From positions 256,880,812 through 256,944,811 of the forward strand of contig NC_134531.1 of assembly GCF_050624435.1 (NCBI RefSeq): a stretch of DNA of 64,000 nucleotides. The letters are read 5' to 3'. Source of the stretch: Tenrec ecaudatus (lineage: Eukaryota > Chordata > Mammalia > Afrosoricida > Tenrecidae). A program made the position numbers and the translations under genes. How positions within the stretch are numbered: position 1 is the first letter of the stretch; every line of letters starts with the position of its first letter. The notes under the pieces were generated by a model, which saw only the letters and a program-made list of their open reading frames with translations, was not told the origin of the DNA and did not search any database. Below, piece after piece: positions 47,216 through 59,263 of the stretch.

Positions 47216-48655
47216 CCAGTCCCACTTGAAAGGTTCTCCATTAATAATAAATCGCAGAAACAATTTGCTCAATTTTCTCAACCCAATATCATTCCAGACA
47301 AATTTTAGAGAGTGATGATCTTTAGGTTGCATTCCTTTATAAAGTGTTAGAGAAAACATTGAGGAAATGGACTTTCCTGCCCCTGCAAGCATTGAGAGAC
47401 TGTTTACCCCGCAGAATGCCACGCTATTGCTAAAATTCAAACAAGTAAGGAAAAAAAGTGTTTCAGATATGCTAGGTAACGTTCCTACTCCCACTCTACT
47501 TTCCCCATAAAGGATATATATATATTCTGACTATCAAAAAGTAGGAGGAAATCTGCATAAAATTCGGAAGAAATATGGTAGTGTCACTTTCCAAAACGGT
47601 GCAACATAAACAATGTCCTGCTGCTTTTACCTCATTTATATAATGCAGTATATGAAGTCATTGAACAAATGATGCAATTGTTCTGTAAACACATTGACAT
47701 CCCCTGAAGTGCACAGCTGTTTTGCTTTAAGGGAAAAAATAAATAAAATATTGCCACAACATAGATGGATCTACAAAACAGAAAGCACAGTAATTAAGTC
47801 AGCCACAAATGTAGTATGAGTACACAGAAGAGAAATAATAGAATATATAGAATTCAAAGATTTTGGTTCTCAGGCATGGAACAGCAAAGCAAAAAGGGTG
47901 CTTTTGTCTATGGACCATTGAGTTTACCCTGAAATGGTGTAGTAATATGGAAAATGAAATGGACCTATAGCGATAAAAATATAATCAACCACACTGTAGA
48001 GTTGGTCACATTAGAATATGTTTTGTTATGTATATTTTCACCACAAAAAAGAGGAGAGAAAACAAGGAAAGCAAAATATATGGAAGACAGTTTCAAAGAT
48101 CATCCAGAACTTTCCAACATTTATCTATCAGTGTGGCATGTAGTGGTGGCTTGCTTGTTACTGTGATGCTGGAATATATATATCAGCAGTATTTCTAATC
48201 CTACAGGTTTCAACAGGATTTCCAGACTAATGGAAACTATGTTGAAAGATTATTTCTCCACTTCTAAATAATTAGCAGAAAACCTTATTAATAACAACCA
48301 ATCATTTATAGGTAAAGGTGTGAAAGATGATGATCTTAGGATGGAAAGCACTTAACAGATAACTAAGAACTAGCTGCTACCTCAAGGTATATTCAGTCAT
48401 AATGAGGTGGATGGAGTAAAGTGAGGAGCCCTACTCAAAATAAGAAGAAATAGCTGAAAATATCCATAGATGATAGAACTATGGAATGTAAAAAGTACAG
48501 ATCTAGGGAAATCAGGGTCATCAAAAATGAAATAGGAAGTATAAAATTCAAAATTCCAGACACTAGTGAGCTCAAATGGACTATTATTGGCCATTTTGTA
48601 ACAAACATTAATATGGTTTCTATTCTGGGAATGACAAACTCAAGAGTAACAACAT
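47216..48655. other. Unassigned intergenic sequence
   Basis: A 130-residue minus-strand frame (47494-47102) starts here and runs into the SINE. It has no recognisable motif and I do not call it a gene. The rest is AT-rich. Confidence 0.45.
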
Positions 48656-48657
48656 CA

Positions 48658-48771
48658 CTTTTTTTTAACAATTTATTGGGGCTCATACAATTCTTATCAC
48701 AGTTCATACATATACATACATCAATTGTATAAAGCACATCTGTACAGTCTTTGCCCTAATCATTTTTTTCT
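48658..48771 (-). mobile_element. Short L1 3'-end unit, minus strand
   Basis: A T-run is followed by 'acaatttattggggctcata' and ends at 'ctttgccctaatcat'. This is the same nucleotide at which the 53973 insertion and the 51575 unit begin. The unit is ~110 bp and adjoins the A-tail of the next L1. Confidence 0.75.
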
Positions 48772-48780
48772 CCTCTTTTC

Positions 48781-49235
48781 TTTTTTTACATTTTATTAGG
48801 GACTCATACACCTCTTATCACCATCCATACATATACATACATCAATTGTATAAAGCACATCCATACATTCCCTGCCCCAATCATTCTCAAGGCATTTGCT
48901 CTCCACTTAAGCCCCTTGCATCAGGTCCTCTTTTTTTTCCCCTCCCTCCCCTTTCCCCCCTCCCTCATGTGCCCTTGGTAATTTATACCTCGTTATTTTG
49001 TCATATCTTGCCCTATCTGGAGTCTCCCTTCCCCCCTTCTCTGCTGTCCCTCTCCCAGGGGAGAGGTCACATGTGGATCCTTGTAATCAGTTCCCCCTTT
49101 CCAACCCACTCACCCTCCACTCTCCCAGCATCGTCCCTCACAACCTTGGTCCTGAAGGTATCATCCACCCTGGATTCCCTGTACCTCCAGCCCTCATATG
49201 TACCAGTGTACAGCCTCTGCCCATACATCACATTT
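48781..49235 (-). mobile_element. 5'-truncated L1 3' UTR, minus strand
   Basis: 'tttttttacattttattagg', 'gactcatacacctcttatca', 'tccacttaagccccttgcat' and 'tccctctcccaggggagagg' run to 'taccagtgtacagcctct'. Sequence is close to the copy at 56608. The 140-residue plus-strand frame at 48846-49268 is antisense UTR, not a gene. Confidence 0.85.
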
Positions 49236-49472
49236 ATCATCAAAAATAACATTTCAAGATCTATATAGAAATATGATACTCTCTGTGGTGGATAGTATCA
49301 ATACAGCTATAGTGAAGTTCAATAATTTACAATTACTCAAAGTTAAACAGCAACCACTAAATAGTGAAGAAATTGAATATTTGTGTCAAATTCCTCAGTA
49401 TAAATGGATCATTCATTTAAGATGCATTGATAACTATTGGCAATGGAAATGCAAACATTGAAAACTAAAGTA

Positions 49473-50402
49473 CTCCCTCAATACAAGAATATTTTGTTCT
49501 ATTAAACTGGAATTCCATGATGCTCACCTTCCCGACACGATTACTGAAGAAAAATGGGTGTATAGCAAATGGGGTGAAGAAAGCTGATGGTGCCCAGCTA
49601 TCAAAAGATATAGCATCTGGGGTCTTAAAGGCTTGAAGGTAAAAAAAAGTGGCCATTTAGCTCAGAAGCAACAAAGCCCACATGGAAGAAGTACAACAGT
49701 CTGTGTGATCACGAGGTGTCAAAGGGATCAATGAGCAGGCATCAACAGAACAACAACAACAACAAAAAACAACAAATTATTTGAATGAGGGGGAGTATGG
49801 AGAAGGGACACAAAGCCGTTCTGTACGCAACTGGACATCCCCTTAGAGAGGGATTGTGGGGCGGAGACTAGCCAGTCAAGGTGCAGTGTAGCAACGATGA
49901 AACATACAACTTTCCTCTAGTTCTTAAATGACACCCCCACACTACCATGATCCCAATTCTATCTTAAAAATCCGGCTAGACCAAAGGATGTACATTGGTA
50001 CAGATAGGAACTGGAAACACAGGGAATCCAGGACGGATGAACCATTCAGGTCCAGTGGTAAGAGGGGGAATACTGGGAGGGTGAGGGAAGGTGGGGTAGA
50101 AAGAACTGAGTACAAGGATCTACCTAAAATCCCCTCCCTGGGAGATGTAAAACAGAAAAGTAGGTGAATGGAGACATCAGACAGTATAAGACATGACAAC
50201 ATCATAACAATCTATAAATTATCAAGGGTTCATGACGTGGAGGAGTGGGAGGGAGGAACAAATGAGCTGATACCAAGGGCTCAAGTGGAAAGCAAATGTT
50301 TTGAGAATGATGATGGCAACAAATGTACAAATGTTCTTGACACAATGGATGGATGTATGGATTTTGATACGAGTTGTACATGCCCCCAATAAAATGAGTT
50401 TT
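49473..50402 (+). mobile_element. 5'-truncated L1 3' UTR, plus strand, single internal block
   Basis: It begins 'ccctcaatacaagaatattt', carries one 'ggtgaagaaagctgatggtg' block (49574), 'catggaagaagtacaacagt', an (AAC)n tract near 49750, and ends 'cccccaataaaatgagtttt'. Compared with 7105, one block is missing. Confidence 0.85.
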
Positions 50403-51486
50403 TTTAAGTTGGAAACAAAGAAAAAAGAACAGTAGCTGGGAAATATGGCTGTTAGGACAGAGTTGAAGCTGAAGATGGCAAGATAGAATTTATACAACTA
50501 ATGACTTCTTTAGCATAGACACCTTTTTTGTCAACAATATAAATGATGATTGGCACATCAAAATGGAATACACAGGTATCTAAATGAGTGCCTCTCTGAG
50601 AAGAGACACCTGAAGTGCTCAATTTCAGCAGCAAAAATTAGGTCAAGAAATGACTGGAACACCAACAAATATGGTTCACATGCTCGTTCAGGTTGCTCCC
50701 AATCCTTCAGAGGCAAGTGAACTAGAGAGCTGACATTTGTTTAATATACTAGAAACAGGTGACTTCTCTTCTTTGAACATATTATGTTCAGTTTTGAAAA
50801 ACCATCTTTCTCTTCTGTGGAACTTACAGAATCTGATCTGACAATATTTTTAGCTCTTTGAACACTTTCAGGAATCGTGGAAATTTGAGACATAACCCAA
50901 AGCTGACACGAATGGCACTATGTCACCCTCTGGTTGTCTGGAACTTTTCCTCTTTATGTTATATGCTTGTTTACTGAAGTAGTATCAAGAATATAACTTG
51001 TTTTATGAAATTAATAAAGAAATATAACAAGCATAGTTCCTTCTAATTTATTGTACATATGGACTGAATGAACACCACTACTGGCACTTAGAAAATGCTG
51101 CTATACAGAAGAACGATAAAGAAGTATACGGGATTTGAGATTTATAAATTGAGCGGGTGACCAGCTGCCCACTTTATGAGAACCATAAATGACTCTAAGC
51201 GCCATCCTAACACCGGTTTCTCAACATCAACGAAATAGATGAATCTGTTCTGCTGAACCGGCGTGAAATGGCTGAGTCCCAGACATTCTCATATGCATGT
51301 ACAACAATGAATAAAAGAGGTCCCAGAAGAATCGCTAACTCTAATTTATGGTGCATATGGAGAATATTTAATTTACAATAGACTGGCCAAAGAATAAACA
51401 AATCTATCTTGGAAGAAATATAGTCAGAATAGTCCTTAGAAACAAGAAGCACATATGTCTGACATATTTGGTGTACATGTTACCAG
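50403..51486. other. Unassigned intergenic sequence
   Basis: About 1.1 kb with no recognised repeat or coding frame. Confidence 0.5.
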
Positions 51487-51701
51487 GAAAAATAAACAAA
51501 TAAACCTGATGCAAAGGGCTTAAGTGGAGAGCAAATGCTTTGAAAATGATTAGGGCAAAAAAAAAAAGAAAGAAAATGATTAGGGCAAAGAATGTGAAGA
51601 TGTGCTTTATACAATTGATGTATGTGTATGTGTGGATTGTGATAAGAGTTGTATGAGCCCCTAATAAAATGTTAACAAAAATATAAAGAAAAATAAACAA
51701 A
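51487..51701 (+). mobile_element. Compound short L1 3'-end insertion with 14-bp target duplication
   Basis: 'gaaaaataaacaaa' flanks the insert at 51487-51500 and 51688-51701. The insert reads 'ggcttaagtggagagcaaat' up to 'gattagggc', then 'aaaaaaaaaaagaaagaa', then restarts 'aatgattagggcaaagaatg' and ends 'cccctaataaaatgttaac'. An A-rich spacer thus separates two overlapping L1 3' segments in one insertion. Confidence 0.8.
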
Positions 51702-53250
51702 CGAAAAACAGTCCCTGGAAAAGGACATCATGCCAAGCAAGGGCCAGTGAGAAAGAACCCTAACACAGGGGATTGAACAAGGAGCTCAAACATTACAATT
51801 GTGAGTTTCCTACAGACACAGTATAGATCTCTTGTCGTGCATTGGCTATCGATAAGCGCAGTGGATCACTGTGAGTTCGAACGTACACAAAGCCTCTTAA
51901 CAACTGGAACAACACCAGGATTTCCTTGAAAATGAATAATATGAGAGCTGGTAGAGGGAGTGATTTTGAACAACTTTATAGAAAATGGGGTTCTAAGACT
52001 ACTTCAATGTTATCTCTAAGCGCTGTACAAATGTTAAGGAATTTTTAACAGAGGGAAGCAATTATGTCACTATATTTGTACGAAGATTTCTGCCTTATGC
52101 TTTCTGAGGCCATGTAAGTTATTCACAAGATGTCAATCTCCAACACAAATGAATGAATATGGAGATAACAGAGTTATTGTTAATGTAAATATGATGATGT
52201 AATGCATTTAATGTAATAATTCCATTGTGTTTCAAAGTTATCCTAGGTTATTAGTCTTTTTAAATTGTAAGCAATTAAAGTAATATTAAATATGCAAGGA
52301 TTTTGTTATAGTTATATAAGGAATGACTTGTTAGTCTGACTTTTCTTTGGAAAATATAAATTTAGGCTCATTATTCAACAATGTTGTGGTAAATGAAAGT
52401 TTCTTTTAAAAAAGTCATTATATGAAATATTAAAGTGTTCTTCTTAGCTGTTCTTCAGTGGGCCCCAACGTAGGTTAGGTCACCGTGTGCATGAGAGAAC
52501 TAATCATTGTTGGTCCCTGTGCCATCTTCCTAATATTTTGAGGATTAGACTAAAGGTAGTAGGGTATATATTGAAAATTTGTGGGGAAGAATTTGATATT
52601 TAATATATTGCACTTACAACACTCTTAAAGACAGATGTGGACATGAGAAGAAATTAATTATCTAAAAATTTGTTCTTCCTTATTAGGGAAAATCATTAGG
52701 GAATTTTAGTGGCTTCACTGTTATATCTAGAGCAACTAGATTCCAGCTACATTGAAATATATACTTTAGAGCCATTTCCAAATTGCCATGAACTCCAAAA
52801 AGTTTTCGTATAATAAGATTCAGATACAATTATATTAGATTAGAAGAACATGTCGAGGGTGGGAGTGGGTGGATAATCCATCATAAGTCATTATTGCTTT
52901 AAAAAAGGTTGTAGACAAAGTGTAACATGCAGAACTAAGTCTGACAAAACATCGCTTAGTCTCACACTGTCCTTTGTCAACCTTCCTTGAAAATATAAAT
53001 GCTCAATTTTAAACAAATAAATTAGCATGCTGATTTCATTTCATAATACATCTAATTCAGCATAGGTTTTCTCAACTGTCTAGTAAATGTAATTAAGAAA
53101 TGCATGGGAGATAAGATAAACTAAGGGTAGGAGAATGGGTAATGTAAGTAAGAAGGTGGGGCATTGAAGGATGCCTGGGACCCTGTAAAATACAATTGTA
53201 GGGAATTTGCTCCTAAATCAGTAATCGAAATATAAAGATATCTATATGGG
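51702..53250. other. Unassigned intergenic sequence
   Basis: About 1.5 kb of AT-rich sequence with no assignable feature. Confidence 0.5.
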
Positions 53251-53254
53251 TTCT

Positions 53255-53345
53255 TATAGTTAGCATTGAACTGTTAACCAGAATATGAGACTGTCCTGCT
53301 CCCATAAAGATTTATAGTCTTGGACACCCCATGAGTAGAAATCAA
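53255..53345 (+). repeat. AfroSINE-like fragment
   Basis: 'cattgaactgttaaccagaa', 'gctcccataaagatttatag' and 'tcttggacaccccatgagta' are body and tail remnants. Confidence 0.4.
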
Positions 53346-53611
53346 CTTGTTATTCCTGATACCGACTGAGATATATATGTCCTTAGAAGTGAGAATTGCA
53401 AGACTGCGGGATTGCAAGACCCTTTATCTTGGGCAGATACTTAGGAAAGACAGTCTCTGGAAAAGAGCAAAATATTTGGTAATGTAGTGGACCAGTAAAA
53501 CATGAGGGAAACTTCCAATGAAAGGGATTGATGTGATAGCCACAATAATAGTTCTGTTATATGTACAACCAAAACGACAACAGCAACATAAAACAAACAC
53601 TTCCATTACAT

Positions 53612-53802
53612 TGCTGACAAGTTACAGTGACCCTCTAAGAGAGGGTAGAACTTCCCTGTGAATTTCTTACACTGCAATTGTTTATGGATGTAGAAAGACT
53701 AGCACTTCCTATTTCCTGCAGAGTGGTTAGTGGCTTCGAATTGCAGGTCTTATGCTTAGCAAGCACCTTAACCAGTAGCTACTATACCAGCAGGGCTCCA
53801 TG
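53612..53802 (-). repeat. AfroSINE-like SINE, minus orientation
   Basis: 'acagtgaccctctaagagag', 'ggtagaacttccctgtgaat', 'agtggcttcgaattgcaggt', 'accttaaccagtagctacta' and the head 'ccagcagggctcc' are in reversed order. Confidence 0.8.
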
Positions 53803-53955
53803 AATTAGTTTCAACTCATGGGTTTCTAATGACAAGTTTGAATAGTCAATGAGTTAGTTATGTTTAATTGGAATCCCTACTCCTCTATTCATTCCCCACA
53901 CTGCAAGTTTAATTTTCCACAAAAGACAAAGTAAAACAAAGCACTATGCATTCTT

Positions 53956-54117
53956 AAAAATATAACACTAAAATGGTTAGGGCAAAGAATGTACAGATGT
54001 GCTTTATACAATTGATGTATGTATATGTATGGATTGTGATAAGATTTGTATGAGCCCCTAATAAAATGTTAAAAAAAAAAAGAAAACCACTGAACCAGAA
54101 AAAAATATAACACTAAA
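53956..54117 (+). mobile_element. 128-bp L1 3'-end insertion with 17-bp target duplication
   Basis: 'aaaaatataacactaa' plus A flanks the insert on both sides (53956-53972 and 54101-54117), identical over 17 bp. The insert opens 'atggttagggcaaagaatgt' and ends 'cccctaataaaatgtt' with an A-run and a short extra tail. A genuine target-primed insertion is therefore only ~110 bp of L1 3' end. Confidence 0.92.
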
Positions 54118-55320
54118 CATAATATTAATTAACAGATTAATATTCTACTTCCAGTTTAAATCATATTTTGAGGTTAGGAACTCTATGAGTAATATCATTC
54201 ATATATAAATAAAATTTCAACTTTATAATAAAATTTCTGCAAATGACCTGCTTGTATCATGGAGTCTGAAGGAGATCTTGCATATTAATCTATGCATCTG
54301 AATAGAAATTTCTTAAATTCTCTCTTGTAAGTATAAGATTCAAGTTTGATTATTAATTTGAAGTTCTATTTTGAATAAAACTCTAATAATACCAAATTCT
54401 TCAGAAAAAAGATATAGAATAATTTATTTCTGCACGATTAAAATAACTCGACTATATAATATGCATTGTGCTAAAAACCTTGTCATACTGAATATTTAGG
54501 GGTTAAAAGAAAACTATAAATTTAAATTTCTTCTTCTGGAGGGTATACCTAGGACCAAGATGTGGAAAATGCAGTTAATAAAATTTCACTCAACATAAGG
54601 AAGAACTTTCAGCAATGAAAGCTACCCAAGCATAGAAAAGGCTGCATCTCAAGTAGTCAGTTCCCTGTCATTGGAATTATTCGAGCAGAAGCCAGATATA
54701 TGACTATCATTTGGGGATGGTGTGCATGTGGCGAGAAGCAAGATTATGTGACCTTTAAGGTCTTTTCAAACTCTGCCACGATTATAAGTAGAAGTTTGAT
54801 TTAAAATATTTGACCATGCACATAATGATGCTAAAATATCAAGTGTATAATTCAAATTAGCCAGAGGAAAAACTAAACTGAAAATATTATTTAGTTGGGG
54901 AGAAGACAAGTGTATTTCCGAAAATCTGGTAACAAGAAGTTGAAAGGTAAGACTACAATGATTCAGTGCTTGGCATGTAGGAGACACAATGATTTACTGC
55001 TTCAGCCTCAGTCCATATGGAGTTACTTATCAAATGACAGCAACTGCTATAAAGCATGCTAGCATAAATCTGTTGCCCACCACACAAACACCGAGCAATG
55101 TTAGTATCAATTTCAGAGTGCTTGCTTTGACAGGTAACACATAAGTAATAATGACACAACGATCCCCTATCTCCTATTAGTACTGTGACTGTATGGTCTA
55201 GTTAAACCTCTGTTGTTAGTTATAAAAAGAAAGTGATATGAACAATAGAAATAAAATATATACAACACTATAACTTAAATAGTTTAAGTACTTAACTTTC
55301 ATCAATCAACACAAAAAATG
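54118..55320. other. Unassigned intergenic sequence
   Basis: AT-rich, without a recognised repeat. Frames at 54766-55159 have no family features. Confidence 0.5.
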
Positions 55321-55324
55321 TTCT

Positions 55325-55955
55325 GTGATGCTGTTGCTTGCAGGTGATGCCACGTTGGCTTCATTCATAAAGACCACAGGACACACTGTGCTGTCCTGTG
55401 CCATGTCCACCATCGTTGTTAAGTTTAAGGCCATTGTTGAGGTTACTCTTTCAATTTATTGTGTTGAAAATAGTCCTCTTTTTTCCATGACCCTCTACTT
55501 TATGAAGCATAACATCCATTTTCCAGGGAGCAGGCTCTTCTGATAAGATGTCCAAAATATATCAGAATAAATCTCACCAGTCGTGCTCCTAAGCAGCATG
55601 CTGTCTGTTCATATTCCATAACAGATTACATTTTTTTCCGGCCAGTACATTCTGTTTTCTTTGCCACCACTACTTTTCAAAGGCATCAGCTCTTCTCCAG
55701 TCTTGTTTATTCCCTGTCCAGCTTTCACGTGCTCACGAGGCAGTTGAGGATGTCATGGTTTGGGTCAGATGCACTTTAGTTCTCAAAGCGACATCTTTGT
55801 TCTTCAACATTCTAAAGGGGGATTTGCAGCACATTTGCAAAATGCGCTATATCATTTGATTTCTTGATTACTGTTTCCATGAGTGTTGATTGTGAATTCA
55901 AGCAAAAGGAAATCTTTGACAACTTCCATTTTCTAGTATACGTATTCTTAAAACA
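55325..55955 (-). pseudogene. RTE/BovB-like LINE 3' fragment
   Basis: Blocks shared with the copies at 61655, 32290 and 16115: 'acacactgtgctgtcctgtg', 'caaaggcatcagctcttctc', 'ttgtccagctttcacgtgc'-type sequence, 'tttgggtcagatgcacttta', 'gatttcttgattactgtttc' and 'gaaatctttgacaacttcca'. The frame is broken throughout. Confidence 0.7.
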
Positions 55956-56605
55956 GAGACTGGGTTTTTAACTCACATTGCATTGCTGTCCACCAGGTGT
56001 ATGGTCTGACAAACTCTTCTGTTTGAATACCTTACAGTTTTCCTACTTTTGACTTCTGATTGGAATCCCACTGGGGGGGCTAGAGGAGAGGGAAAGAGGA
56101 AAAAAGTGAAACCAATTGAATTTCACCTGTACTTCTATTCTGCTTGATTGACGAGACCAAGGGCTGTGACCTGTAGCATTCCGAAGGGTCTCAGATGTAT
56201 AATGTGGAGCCTTTGTCTTTAAATCCCACGGGTTTTCTTTCTTCTCTCCCTGTATATCTCCATGAGGATGGAATGAAGGATACCAGAACAAGTGCATTGA
56301 TTGTACTTGTCATTTAACGTTTGAAAATCGTTTACAACAAAACATGTAAGGATGATTTGTCTATAAAATGAGGTATTTGGGTATAATGTAAACCTAAGAA
56401 GTTGATTGACTATTCCAAGGTAATCTGACACAAATGAGTGTATAAGTGTACTACTTTTAGTTATGCCCAATAGTGATCAATTCTTGTCCTTCATATTTGT
56501 CAACAATGCCATTTTTCTAAAATGGTAATTTACAATCTAAGCACTGAGTCTTGAAATAGAAAGTATAAGCTATATGTTAAAATGACTTTTTACATGCCTA
56601 TATAA
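55956..56605. other. Unassigned intergenic sequence
   Basis: No assignable feature. Two overlapping 83-84-residue minus frames at 56043-56470 have no recognised domain. Confidence 0.45.
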
Positions 56606-57257
56606 GGAGATTGTTTTTTTAACATTTTTATTAGGGGCTCATACAACTCTTATCACAATCCATACATATACATACATCAATTGTATAAAGCACATCCGTA
56701 CATACTTTGCCCTAATCATTTTCAAAGCATTTGCTCTACACTTAAGCCCTTTGCATCAGGTCCTCCTTTTGTCCCCTCCCTCCCCGCTTCCCCCTCACTC
56801 ACGATCCCTTGATAATTTATAGATTGTTATTTTGTCATATCTTGCCCCACACGGAGTCTCCCTTCTCCCCTTCTCTGCCGTCCATCTCCCAGGGAGGAGG
56901 TCACATGTGGATCGTTGTACACAGTTCCACCTTTCCAACCCACTCACCCTCCACTCTCCCAGCATTGCCCCTCACACACCTGGTCCTGAAGGCACCATCC
57001 ACCCTGGATTCCCTGTGCCTCCAGCTCCCATATGCACCAGTGTACAACCTTTGCCCTATCCAGTCCTGCAAGGTAGAATTCGGATCATGGTAGTTGGTAG
57101 GAAGCATCCAGGATCTGGGAGAAAGCTGTGTTCTTCATCAGTACTAGATCGCACCCTGACTGACCCATCTCCTCTCTTAAACCCCTCTATGAGGGGATCT
57201 CCAGTGACTGACAAATGGGCCCTGATCTCCACTCTGCATTTCACCCTTCATTCACTA

Positions 57258-57355
57258 TGGTATATATATATATACACACATTCACTGTGGTATATATACA
57301 CACACACACACACACACACATACATACACACATATATATGCATATATACACATAT
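57258..57355. repeat. TA/CA dinucleotide microsatellite inside the L1 UTR
   Basis: 'tatatatatatacacaca' and a long (CA)n run alternate with TA steps. It lies inside the L1 3' UTR. Confidence 0.9.
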
Positions 57356-59263
57356 TCTTTTTGTGTGTGTGCATGATGCCTTATACCTGGTCCCTTTGGC
57401 ACCTCGTGATCACCCAGGCTGTTGTGCTTCTTCCATGTGGTCTTTATTGCTTCTGAGCTAGATGGCTGCTTGTTCACCTTTAAGACCCCAGACACTATCT
57501 CATTCAATAGCCGAGCACCATCAGCTTTCTTTGCCACATTTGCTTATGTACCCGTTTGTCTTTGGCAATCATATCATGGAGGTGTTCAGCCAATGATATG
57601 ATTTTTTGTTCTTTGATGCCTGATAACTGATCCCTTCGGGACCACCCGATCACACAGTTCTTCCATGTGGGACTTGTTGCTTCTGAGCTGGATGGCCGCT
57701 TGTTTATCTTCAAGCCTTTAAGATCCCAGACACTATCTCTTTTGATAGCCAGGCACCATCAGCTTTCTTCACCACATATACTTGTTCACCCGCTTTGGCT
57801 TCAGCAGTTGTGTCAGGAAGGTGAGCATCGTAGAGTGCCAATTTAATCAAAGAACGTATTCTTGCATTGAGGGAGTCCTTGAGTAGAGGCCCAAGGTCCT
57901 TCCAACACCTTAATACTAAACCTACAAATATGGACACATAGATCTATTTCCGCATCCTCATATATATATTTGCATGTACATGTCTTTGTCTAGACCTCCA
58001 TAAATGCCCCTTGATGCCTAGCTCTTTCCTCCACCCCCCTTGACTTTCTTCCTGCCCTACCACCATGCTCTGTCCCCACCTGGGCTACAGCTATCCCTCT
58101 TCTCTACGCAACCTTACCCTTACTCATTCCCCACCAGGCCTGCCACTCCCCCCTCACTACCATTTTGGGTCCCATGTTGTTCCCTTGTCCCTGTGTTTGT
58201 TAACACCACTTCCTTACCCCCCTACCTTCCCCCACCCCAAGTCCCCCCAGAACTGTTGGTCCCATTGTTTTTCCTCCAGATAGTTCATCCACCCTGTCCT
58301 ATTCAGACAGACCTGTGGAGGCACTAACATGCACCAAAACAATAGAGGAAAACAAAGCAACAGTATACAACCAGACAGCAAAACAACAAAAACAAACCAC
58401 TGACAGAGAACAAAACAAAACACTTCACGAAAGAAAAGCTTGTAGTTAGTTTAAGGATCATTTGTTGGCCCTTAGGAGAGTTTTCCAGTCCAGTCTGTTG
58501 GGGCACCACACCCTGGCCCCAAAGTCTACTTTCAGGATTCCCTGGGGACCTTGCCACTCCATTCCCTTGCTGTTCCACTGCACTCCCCCAGTGCTTTGCC
58601 TTGGTGTGGTGGGAATAGGTCAGGTGCAATTCCCACACTGTGTCTCCGGTGCTGTTCCCTGTATAGTCCTTATTCCCTGAGGGGCATCATGTCTCATAGT
58701 GGGGCCAGCCATGTTGTTCTCTCTGTGGACTGGCTGCTCTACTCAGGAACATCATCCTCACGGCCTGGTGGGCCAGGCTGTGCTCCACTCTGTCCTCCTG
58801 CCCCTTCATCTGCTCCCATGTGCTCTGATCAGATATGTCCATCTCCCGGAGATGCAGAATCAATGTCGTCCTTTGAAACAAATTCTTCTCAGGGGAGGGG
58901 CAGGAATCCACTTAATTTTTTTGGTGCTGGGGCCAGCCTCCCAGACCTCTCCACTGGTTCCTTACTCCACACCGGGATATTGCATTCACACCTTGCGGCA
59001 CTGGGTTGAAGTCTGGTCCCACTTTCTCTGTGGAGATATAAACAATACCCTCCCCTTGGGTGGGTTAGTGCCCCATGCCCCCACTCCCCTTTTCTTCCTT
59101 ATATTCATCCTTTTATTTTCCTTTCCCCACCTCCTCCACCATTGTCTACCATGTGCATCCCTGGTTTTGGTCTGGTCTCTGCCATACTACACAGTCTTGA
59201 CCCCCAAAATGTTTGTATACAGTAGCTTTTTCCCCTATGCCACTTTTGTATTTTTTTAAATAC

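Noticed and set aside
47102-47494. 130-residue minus-strand open frame as a gene
   Set aside because: It runs into a SINE, has no recognised motif and no supporting splice or promoter signals.
48846-49268. 140-residue plus-strand open frame
   Set aside because: Antisense L1 3' UTR; the C/T-rich sequence simply lacks stops.
56832-57461. 209-residue plus-strand open frame, the longest in the window
   Set aside because: It lies antisense within an L1 3' UTR and reads through a CA/TA microsatellite. The same sequence recurs in other L1 copies with different frames.
58551-59259. Plus-strand open frames of 152 and 186 residues
   Set aside because: They overlap each other in different frames and lie antisense to the L1 3' UTR just after the ORF2 stop.
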